A stretch of 64,000 nucleotides of DNA, taken from positions 2,980,695-3,044,694 of the forward strand of contig OY752144.1 in NCBI GenBank assembly GCA_963573315.1, written 5' to 3'. The notes beneath the pieces were generated by a model. That model worked only from the letters and a program-made list of their open reading frames with translations, had not been told where the DNA came from and did no database searches. The stretch is from Entomortierella parvispora. Its lineage: Eukaryota; Mortierellomycota; Mortierellomycetes; Mortierellales; Mortierellaceae. Within the stretch, counting starts at the first letter, position 1, and every line of letters begins with the position of its first letter. A program made the translations under genes and the position numbers. Below are positions 47,632 through 57,044 of the stretch, piece by piece.

Positions 47632-47738
47632 TGCAATACGAAGGCCGAAGGGAGAGTGGAGACAAGAAGTGAGGTTTATTCTATTGCTAATGACCGTCTT
47701 ATATAGGTGCGCACCGCGTGATGTCACCGTACTATTAC
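47632..47738 (-). repeat. 5' LTR of element 2, outer end altered
   Basis: Identical to the 3' LTR over 107 bp, then diverges (tgatgacgtcaccg instead of atgtgttaca). Confidence 0.8.
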
Positions 47739-48008
47739 TGATGACGTCACCGATTTTTTTACTCGGGCTGCTTTTGCACCACTTTCATTGCATCTTTCGC
47801 CATCACCCTTACTTCTTTTGCCACCACTCCCACGCCTTCCAGCATCTTTGCCCCACGCCTCCCATCACCTTTGCCACCGCTCCCACGCCCTTCATCGCCT
47901 TTTGCTTTTATACCCCTTCCTTTGGCATCATCATCCTTTCTTTCCTCGTCCACATTTTCCCTTCCCTCAGCCCCCACCCTCTTCCTTCAGACATCACCAC
48001 CTCTCCCT

Positions 48009-51000
48009 ATGCTCCGCAACACAATGACCAACACCTTGACTCTGTTTTGTCTTGTTGATGGAGACTCTACTCCGTTCTCAATCAAGATTGCCTCCAGCGA
48101 CACCGTGGATGACCTCAAGAAAGCCATCAAAGCTGAACAGACTCCCGACTTCGACGACATTACTGCAAAGGACCTCACCCTCTGGTCTGTCTCGATTCCT
48201 GTCTCCGATGATGACGACGAGGCGCCCATCTACATCGACAATATACTCGAGACCGACAAGAAGAAACTCAAGGCGACTTCAAAGCTTTCCAAGGTCTTTG
48301 GCGCTGAATTGCCCGAGGACACTATTCACATCATCGTCCTGCGACCTCTGCCAGGTAATGCAGCCTTGCTTATCATTCAATTATGCTTGCTTGTGAGCCT
48401 GTCCATTGTTCTAACCTTGTCTTTATTCCACGTGTACTCACTCCGACATAGTTCAAACTCCATTCGCTGTCCCTGCCCCGGTCCGTGCTCGCAGTTCCAC
48501 GCCTTTCTCGGATGCATCTCGTCCTGGCACGCCATTGTCTGGTGAGTCTGTCGAGCCTGCTTTACATTTTTTATAATTAGCCTTGCCTGGTCCAACTAAT
48601 TCCCCATCCACGCCAATAGATGACCTCAGAGCCGATATCAAACGGATTACAGACAGGTTCTTTGCACCAGGAAAAATCGCCACTTTTCTCGACGCATTTG
48701 TGAAGGGTGAGAAACATCTCGAGTTCACGTCCGGGTCTATTCGAGGGTTGCCAAGAGCATGGCGTCGGCAATTCGGTCATCCTCCATCCACGGTTAGTAT
48801 CATACTATGGATATTCATCTTCAACTTGTTGCTTTGAGCTCTGTCTATTTTGTATTAATATATATATATTTGGCTTCTATTAGCGACCTAGTCTTTTATT
48901 CATGGATCTCCCCGACCCCCTTTCGCCTGACTCCACATCAAGGAATCTTGCGGCCGGGTCTATTCTTGACATGGTCAAAGAGAACAACCGCGCCCTTATT
49001 CCTGTCTTTGGTGTATCGGGCTGTGGCAAAACTCGCGCTGTTATTGAGCTTCTGTCACAATACTGGGGCTTCTACTTCAATGCTTCAAGTGATGACTGGG
49101 GCAGTGCAGGTAAGCCAATGACCCCAAACTCTTTTTTTTCCCTTCCTCCTCTTCCTCACATTCTCTTTAATTGGTACTGACCAACGTGTCCTTTTTATTT
49201 AACCCTTCTCTGCAGACATGATGACCCTTCACTCCACCGTTGACGACCACTTGCACGAGAGCCGGAAATCCTTTCAAGAAGATCGACTTGCCAATAATGC
49301 TCATGCACGAAAGATGACGCGTTTGCTCTTCATTTCTCGCCTGCTCATCTTCCAGTACTGTTTATCTATCACCGGCGCCAATGAAACCTTCACGAGTGCA
49401 AGGTGGACTCTCTTGCAAACCTGTCCGCATGTGCTGTTCGATAAGGACATATTCGATGTCTTATTCCTCCAACTTCTCAATCTTCAGCATCATGGTGAAG
49501 TTTCCCTTTCGTTGTTGATCCGCGAAATGTACGAGGAGACTAAGGACTGCCTTATCAAGTCTAGATGCCAACCAACAATCGAAACGGACACGAGGCTTCT
49601 AGTGGTTCTAGACGAGGCGCAACTTTTTGGCGACGCATTCAATGCATCATTCCAGTCAATGTCTTCTTCGGATGAGTCTCCCCGTCCTCTTCTATCTCCG
49701 ATTTTACATGCATTTCGAGACATCGGAGGACATCAATTGACGCTTGTTGCCTGTGGAACGGGCTTGAGCATTAATACCCTTTTCTGGGTACAGAGTTCTG
49801 GTTCTGGCCTTAAGGACAGCTCCACTACCTTTGAGGTATGCAATTCATAGACTACATTGGTTTGCTTATCCCTTTTAATTGTCAGGATACACCGTGAACA
49901 TATCGGAAAAGACAAAACTTAACAATCTTTCTTTCATTATAGCACATGGAGTTTCCGGGATGGGCAGATCATGATTCCATGGTGAAGTACATCTCTCGAG
50001 TGCGGTCATGTCTTGAGGACGATCAGTCAAAGCTGGCTCTGGACAAACATATTCCGGACGAGGCAATTGAGATGCTGTTCAAAAAGTTCAAAGGTAGATA
50101 TAGGCCAGCGATAGCTGCGATTGTAAGTCATTTGATTTGTAATTGACCACAAAACACACGATCGCTTGAAGTTGTTTCATGTATTCATACTTACTTTCAA
50201 TGTTGTCCACCGTCGATAGGAGAGGATTGTCGAATGTAACGACCAAGGCACATGGATGAGGGTCATTGAGGATGCATGGGACAGGCTGGTGTCTTGGAAG
50301 AATCGACACATCAAGGGCAACCTGTGCTATGAAATAAGCCGCCTTCATGATAAACACAACAAGTACAAGCAGCAGCTCGTGGATTCTATCGACAACATAC
50401 TCAGTCTCCTGATGTATCAGCGTTGCATGTTTGGGAGTCACGGACTTGTCCTTAAGGAAGTGGACCCTTCTTTGGTGGAGCACGCCTTTGGCCGCATAAG
50501 GATTATCAACGGCCAAGCTGTCACTGTTGTTGATGAGCCCTTTGTCTCCGAGGCTGTCGAAAACTACTATGCTGCCATCGATCCTTACTTCATGAAGGAG
50601 GTGCGAAAGCGTATGGTCAAGGCGAGTCCTATTGAACAGGGATGCGTTTTTGAGCAATTCATGATGAAGGCCTTCAGTGAGACATTCAACTCACGACCTC
50701 TATCAGAGTGGCCGCATCAGCCAGCCATCTCTGTTATGTGTCCAGCTCTCGTAGGCAAGGTTGAAATTGTGGGCTGGAAGGAGCCTGGACTTGAGCAAGG
50801 CACAACTCACGCCATGATGTCGATGGTGGAGTTCATGGACGCTCATGTTAACCATGGATCAACACGTAACAACATGCCCGTTGCGCCATTCTTCTTCCCC
50901 AAATCCAAACCATCGGGCCCAGACTTGCTTTTTTTCATCAGGATCGATGGTCGTAGGTTGGTGCCTGTTTTTGTCCAGGTAAGACTGAGGGCACAATCAC

Positions 51001-51448
51001 TTTGCATATGACCTACGTTTCATTTTGCTCTCAATTCACCTGAAGACTTGTCAACATTATTTTTAAATAGATGAAGCTGCATCAGGGGTCATCAAACTTC
51101 TCGGAGAAAGATTGGAAGGAAGCACTAAGCACAGTCTCAGCATCCAAAATCGAGGAACATGCAAAGACGTTTCGCAAGTACTGCCCTGACAACGCGTACA
51201 TCAGCATGATTGTTGCATACCCAGTCAAGTGGACTGAAAAGCTTCTAAGCCCTTCAGAACTCCCAAAACTCCCAGAGGACCCCAGTGGTGTGCAGCAGGT
51301 CATCATCAATATCGGCGATAACAACTTTGCGGACATATTCCCCAAGGAACATGTGCAATTCATTGATAGACTTAAGAATGCTCGGAAGCGCTCTGTTGAT
51401 GACAATGACGGCAGTGATGAGGACTGTTCAAAAAAGCAGAGGAGCTAA
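48009..51448 (+). CDS. Crinkler (CRN) protein: ubiquitin-like header, P-loop NTPase, PD-(D/E)XK-like domain
   Basis: Eight exons (48009-48354, 48452-48541, 48620-48792, 48884-49109, 49216-49835, 49943-50122, 50220-50978, 51071-51448) join in phase to about 923 residues. Residues 6-60 are the CRN header (LTLFCLVDGDSTPFSIKI, DTVDDLKKAIKAE, KDLTLWSVSIPV). Residues 246-253 are a Walker A motif (GVSGCGKT); Asp411-Glu412 in LLVVLDEAQ is Walker B. The C-terminal part has GPD (Asp780) and VQMK (Gln798, Lys800), a restriction-endonuclease-like D..QxK core. CRN proteins were first described as oomycete effectors and also occur in early-diverging fungi; some act in the nucleus. Function here is inferred from architecture only. 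The header lacks a classical signal peptide. An internal in-frame ATG at 48024 is an alternative start. The frame is intact and flanked by mobile DNA on both sides. Confidence 0.88.
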
Positions 51449-51966
51449 TCTTTCACTGAAACTCCCTCTCCCTGGTTTGCACTTAATAAAAAACTCACTT
51501 TTGTATTTTCCATCAGGCAGTTTGCTATTATCCATTACATGACTACCTGACTTGGAGACTTAAATAGGGGAAATATGAAAATGTCTATGCTGGTGTGGTT
51601 ACATCTCTTCGGACCAGGAGGTAGCGGATGAATTGGTGAAAAAAAAGGGAGGAAGAAAGGAATTTAACGAAATGATGTAAGATGAAAGAGTCCTTGGAAA
51701 TAAATGGTCTGCGCATCGTTCATTCAGATGTGTCCTGCTAAAAGGATTGAGCGTGAACGAGTGGGAGAATGTGAAGAATGGGATGGTAAGATTGCGAGGA
51801 TGAGTGTCAGGATGAGTGTGAGGATGAGTATGTGACGATAAGCATTTGAGGATGGGGGCATGACGATGGGTGAGAATGGTTGCGTTCCAGGTTATGGATG
51901 GGTGTGTGAGGTGACATATAATTAACTTAGGACTCTTTTTGGGATGAGGAAAGGGTGCAGGTTTTT
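51449..51966. other. 3' flank of the Crinkler gene with short GA-rich repeats
   Basis: No gene. It contains a short GGATGAGTGT-type repeat near 51797-51835. Confidence 0.45.
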
Positions 51967-52345
51967 AGCGTTTCGCTCCGTCTGTTTTCGGATAAGAGGC
52001 GAGTTTCTTTTTGGGACAAGAATAGGGTGGGGATTTAGCGTTTTGCTCCGTGTGTTTTCGGATAAGAGGCGAGTTTCTTTTTGGGACAAGAATAGGGTGG
52101 GGATTTAGCGTTTCGCTCCGTCTGTTTTCGGATAAGAGGCGAGTTTCTTTTTGGGACAAGAATAGGGTGGGGATTTAGCGTTTCGCTCCGTCTGTTTTCG
52201 GATAAGAGGCGAGTTTCTTTTTGGGACAAGAATAGGGTAAGAATTTAGCGTTTCGCTCCGTGTGTTTTCGGATAAGAGGCGAGTTTCTTTTTGGGACAAG
52301 AATAGGGTGAGAATTTAGCGTTTCGCTCCGTCTGTTTTCGGATAA
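51967..52345. repeat. 70-bp minisatellite, five full copies plus a partial
   Basis: Units start about 51970, 52040, 52110, 52180, 52250 and 52320. Each carries gtttcgctccgt(c/g)tgttttcgg and tttctttttgggacaagaat. Copies differ at one to four positions. On the - strand all three frames stay open for long stretches because 70 is not a multiple of three. Confidence 0.95.
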
Positions 52346-52976
52346 GGGACGGGAGTTGTTCAGGGGTAACAATATTTCGAGCCTCATAATAAATGTGTGT
52401 GCCATTGCTTCGGTGCACTCTTCCACAAGGACCAATGCAATCTTGGTGAGGTCGAAATATACAAGAATGAGGACATCCATCATCCCACGGTTGATAGGAA
52501 TCGATGGTCAGATTGCGCTCATGACAAAATTGTACAACGTCATATTGACGAGGACAGTTGGGAAATAACATCCTGACCCAACCAATCATGGCTGATGGTA
52601 ACGGCTCTTGAACAAAAGCCTTGCCATTAGATGAACCAGTGGTAGTGCTAAGAGGTGGGAATACTGGCGGCATTTGTGTGAGTTGGCTCTCGATATCAGG
52701 AAGGAGATTTATCTCTTCCGAATCTAATTCATCTTCGATTAATCGCCTCTTTGGGGTCTTCGGCATTACCGTAGAACGATATCGAAAAAAACACCCATCA
52801 TGGGCTACGGTGATCATAGCCTATGTCGAGATAATGTTTGTAAAAACTTACTTGAAGGAACCTGCGCACTTTTCCGGGAAAGAAACTTGGCTCATACAAA
52901 GGGTAGTGCATCCTCCAATCTGCAGGGCCTCCAAAGGCAGGGTCGAGCTTCAGGCGACTGGACTCTTCATGAAGTT
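52245..52976 (-). pseudogene. Truncated two-exon gene of unknown function
   Basis: On the - strand an exon ending at 52851 (..GGPADWRMHYPLYEPSFF.. PGKVRRFLQ) joins through a GTAAGT..TAG intron to an exon starting about 52806 (AHDGCFFRYRSTVMPKTPKR...). The latter continues with IESQLTQMPPVF, AMIGWVRMLFPNCPRQYD and a Cys/His-containing DDGCPHSCIFRPHQDCIGPC. The 5' side is cut by the LTR of element A at 52977. The 3' side runs into the 70-bp minisatellite and stops there. I do not recognise the family. The Cys/His cluster could bind a metal. If the upstream exon is ignored, an ATG at 52766 is available. Confidence 0.45.
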
Positions 52977-53213
52977 TGTAATAGGCACAGAGGGGAATGC
53001 AAGGGAGAGACCGGGAGAGGGGACAGGGATAAGGACCAGGGACAGGGACAGGGGAAGAGGTAGAGTTGGGAGAACGAATGATGTTTATTATGTAGGGGGG
53101 ATGGGGGTATATATATACGTCTGTGTGGCTGTGTGGCTGTGGTGGCTATGATGGTATTGTTTGGAGTGTAGTTTTGGAGTGTAGTTTTGGAGCGTAGCTA
53201 ATCTTCTGTTGCA
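52977..53213 (-). repeat. 3' LTR of element A
   Basis: Preceded by the polypurine tract aagaggggaagg (- strand); runs TGCAAC ... ATTACA (TG..CA), 237 bp. The left boundary coincides with the sudden end of the truncated gene. It contains a three-fold ACTCCAAAACTAC-type repeat. Confidence 0.65.
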
Positions 53214-53238
53214 CCTTCCCCTCTTAAAAAAAATTCGG

Positions 53239-56200
53239 TTATAGGCGGTTGTCGCGTTTGTACTTCCTAAGAATCTTCTTGCAGTGGGTTAGACCGGTTT
53301 CCGGTTCCCAAGTCCATTGTTCCCGTGCGTAACCTTTCCACTGGATCAGGTATTCTATCTCTTTTTGTCCATGTTGTCTGTGCTCGGCGATTGCTTCGAC
53401 TTCGAATTCTTCTTCGTCCTCAACAATCTCTGGAGGCGGCTGTGCCGGAGCTCGTGCGCCGAGGGGTAGCGGCGACGCGTAGTAGCGTTGAAGTCGGTCG
53501 ACATGGAAGACAGGGTGGATCTTCATTGACGGTGGTAAGTCCAGGCGGAAGGATACGGGTGAGAGTTGTTCCACAATTCTGTAGGGACCGGCGGAGAGGG
53601 CAGTAAGTTTGCGAGAGGGGCGACTGCGATCCGCTGCGAGCGTTATGTTCTCGAGGTTGAGGAGGACTTGGTCACCAACAGCGAAGTCGTGATCTCGGCG
53701 GTACCGGTCTGCGTTCTTGGTTTGAAGTTCTTGTGCCAATGTCAGCGCTTCTTTGGCAATTGTGAGGGCCTCGCTTTGAGTCTGGACAAATTCGTCAACG
53801 GAGGGGTTAGGGCCTGGAGCGGGTGTCAACAGCGCCATAGGTACGGTCGGATGTAACCCATAGTTCAAAAAGAAGGGGGTGGTCCCGGTGGAGGCGTGTG
53901 TGGCGTTGTTGGTGGCGAACTCGGCGGCAGAGAGCAATAGATCCCAATTAGTCTGGCGTTGATCGACAAAGCTCCGAAGCATCGTAATGAGCGTGCGGTT
54001 GGCGCGTTCTGTCTGACCGTCTGTCTGGGGATGGTAAGCAGTTGACATGGCGAGGTGAACGTCCATAAGGCGGCTCAGTTCCTTCCAGAAGCGGCTCGTG
54101 AATTTGGCGTCACGATCGGAGACAAAGGTTGTGGGCATACCGTGAAGTCGGAAGACATGATCGAAGAAGATGCGAGCGGTCTGTGCAGCAGAATCTGTTG
54201 TGTGGCAAGCAGCAAAGTGAACCTGCTTAGTGAGCTTGTCAACAAAGACAGCAATGCAGTCGTGGCCACGAGGGGTCTTGGGAAGAGGTCCGAGGAAATC
54301 CATCGTTACTGTGTGCCAGGCCCTGTCCGGGATGGGCAGTGGTTGGAGGAGACCCAAGGGGGAGCGGTTGCTTGGTTTCGACCGTTGACATGATTCGCAG
54401 CTTTGGATGTATTGTCGTGTGTCTTTGGCCATTGACGGCCAGTAGAACCGAGAACATAGATGCCCGTAGGTTTTGTCGAAGCCGAAGTGACCAGCTATGG
54501 CGGAGTCGTGGGCATCATGAAGGAGAGATAGGCGAATGTCAGAGCTGGCAGGGATACAGACAAGGAGGGTGCCTTTTCGGCGGACGCAAAGGATGTCATC
54601 AACAAGGGAGTAGTTTGAAGGAGGACTTCCCTGGAGGCAGCTTTCATAGATCGGGTTAAGGCGGGGGTCCGCTTTGTACCCATCAATCAGGCGCTGCCTA
54701 AGCCCGGGGTCGAGTTGAACAGAGAGTTGGTTGAGTTCGCGGTGATCAGGCCGTCGTGAGAGGGCGTCGGGGACGACGTTATCCGATCCCTTTTTGTACT
54801 TGAAGGTGAAGTTGTATTCTTGCAATAGTTCCATCCATCGTGCCTGCCTACGAGTCAACTTGGGCTGGGTCGGAAAGTGTTGCAAAGTGGCATGGTCGGT
54901 GTAGACAATGAAGTGTGATCCATCCAGGTAATAGCGCCATGTCTTCAGAGCGTGGACGACGGCCAGGAGTTCCTGTTCGTGTGTGGGATAATTCCGTTCC
55001 GCTGGGTTTAATTTGCGTGAGGTGAAGGCAACAGGACGCGACTCGCCGTTGGCGTCAGTCTGGAAGAGGACTGCTCCAAGAGCAAAGCCGGAGGCGTCAG
55101 TCTCAACGGTAGTGAGAAGGTCAGGGTCGAAGATGCGCAGGACGGGGGCCTGACTGATCGCCTTTTTGAGGGCTTGGAATGCCGCCTCCTGTTCAGTGGT
55201 CCAAGAGAAAGGGACACCTTCACCTAAGAGCGCGGTGAGGGGTAATGCAATGGTGGCGAAGTTAGCGATGTACTGGTGGTAGAATTGGGCAAGGCCGATG
55301 AATTGCTGAACATCCTTTTGTTTCTGAGGGCGCGGCCATTCTCGGATAGCGCGCACAAGTCCCCCACTCGTGTGGATTCCGTCTTTGGAGATGACATGTC
55401 CCAAGAATTCAGTTTGTTCCTGCATGAAGGAGCACTTCGACAGTTTCGCGTAGAGGCCATGCTTGCGGAGGAGGGTTAAGACTGAGCGCACATGCTTTAG
55501 GTGTTCCTCCTTAGTGCGAGAGTAGATTAGCAAATCGTCGAGATAGACAACAACCCATCTGTCCAAGACCGGGTCCAGTACACGCAACATCATATTGGAG
55601 AATGACGCTGGGGCGTTTGTCAAGCCAAAGGGGACGACGTTGAATTCAAAGTGACCGTATCGGCAGCGGAATGCTGTTTTGTGAGTGTCTTCCGGGGCGA
55701 TCCGTTGCTGGTGGTAGCCTGAGAGGAGATCCAGCTTGGTGAAGTACTGCGCGCCGCGGAAGCGATCTATAAGTTCATCAATGCGGGGGAGAGGGTGTCT
55801 GTTTTTGCGGGTAATACGGTTCAAGCCTCTGTAGTCCACACATAGCCTTAGGCTGCCATCTTTTTTTCTCACGAATAGTACTGGTGCACCATAGGGGGAG
55901 GTTGAGGGTTTGATGAATCCTTTGCTCAAGAGGTCGTCCAGTTGCTTCCGTAGTTCATCCAGTTCGGCGATAGATAGACGGATGACGGGGCGGAAGGGTG
56001 GGTCAGCAGTGGGGTCGGTTTCGATACGCATGGCGTCTCCGCGATCCGGAGGTAGTCCTGAGGGGAGGGTGGAGGGGAATACGTCGGGAAATTCTTCGTG
56101 GACAATGGAGTGTATTTCGGGAGGTAAGGGAGGGGCAGCAGGGGAAGGGGCGTTGATGTCGTTGTCGTTGACATCCGAGGTCAGAGGGGTTGTTTTAACA

Positions 56201-56743
56201 AGAGCAAGGAAGAGGGTGCTTCCTGCTTGGGCAGCAAGGGAGTGGAAGTGGAGATGTGAGAGGAGTTTACCCTGGGAGCGAAAGGTGACGGAGTTGGCCT
56301 TGGCACCACGACAGCGCCAGAGAACGGAAGTACCATTGTGGGTGAAGTGAAGGTCATTGTTACGCCAGTTGATGAGAGGGTTGATGGACGTGAGCCAAGG
56401 TTTGCCGAGGATGAGGTCGTAGTTGGAGAGGGGATAGATGAGGGCTTCGAGGTGGTCGGAGTAGGAGTCGCGGTCGATGGAGAAGGAGGTAGTGGTGGAA
56501 GAGAGAGAGGAGGAGCCGTCGGGTAGGACGATGGGGATGGCGGGGCCTTTTGTGCGAGTGAGGGTATGTCGTTTACAAAATGATGACGCAATCACATTTC
56601 CTTCTGCCCCGCAATCGATGAGGATGCGAGCCGGGTTACCAGCAACATTACCGAGGAACGACAAGAGTGTGCGCGAGGCCTCCTTGAGGGTGAACTCGTG
56701 CAGGCGCACGGACTTTTGGCGGAGGCGTCTGGCCCGTCGCTTG
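53239..56743 (-). CDS. Pol polyprotein of element A (5' part beyond element B)
   Basis: An open frame of about 1168 residues without stops. Order: aspartic protease (LIDCGAEGNVIAS; Cys in place of the usual Ser/Thr), reverse transcriptase (LRLCVDYRGLNRITRKN, VVVYLDDLLIYS), RNase H (TVETDASGFALGAVLFQ, VYTDHATLQHF), integrase zinc-binding domain (HDSAIAGHFGFDKTYGHL, CESCQRSK), integrase core (TMDFLGPLPKT, FVSDRDAKFTSRFW, HPQTDGQTERANRTL) and chromodomain (FEVEAIAEHRQHG, YLIQWKGYAREQWTWEPE). This is the standard Ty3 chromovirus order; chromodomains direct integration to particular chromatin. The frame continues upstream as gag/spacer at 62886 and beyond. The nominal ATG at 56760 lies in B's LTR and is an artefact. 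Confidence 0.9.
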
Positions 56744-56913
56744 TGTAACGTCCGGTGCAATACCGACGTATTTCTCCTGCCGTTTATTTCTAGTTAGAGA
56801 GAGTTGCGCTTGCGCGCCCCTTAAGTAGTGTGCGACAGTCATATCAGGCTGTCGCTCTCTATCATTAAACAGCACCTTTCTTTCTTCCTGACGTACAGAC
56901 CCCCGACATTTCA
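56744..56913 (+). repeat. 5' LTR of element B
   Basis: 170 bp, same as 62716-62885 and, inverted, 63547-63716. Confidence 0.95.
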
Positions 56914-57044
56914 TTTTTTCAGGAACTGTGATTGGCCGGTTTACGAAACGTCACTCCCACCAACTTGAGAAAAATTTCACCACCATCTCATCGCCATTCC
57001 GCGGACCAACCACTCCATCATAATCTGGAAAGGAGAGCTTCAGG

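Larger units (their letters stand above)
44822..47738 (-). mobile_element. Internally deleted Ty3/gypsy chromovirus (element 2)
   Basis: Oriented on the - strand. The 3' LTR is 44822-44938 (117 bp, TG..CA). The 5' LTR is 47632-47738; its 107 bp are identical to 44822-44928 by eye, but the outermost ten bases are replaced. A polypurine tract (aaaaggggaagg on -) abuts the 3' LTR. The primer binding site TGGTAGCAAAGG abuts the 5' LTR. The body has a gag stub fused to the middle of reverse transcriptase. Confidence 0.85.

Noticed and set aside
51967..52345. CRISPR-like array
   Set aside because: The 70-bp units are contiguous with no spacers between them, and the genome is eukaryotic. It is a minisatellite.
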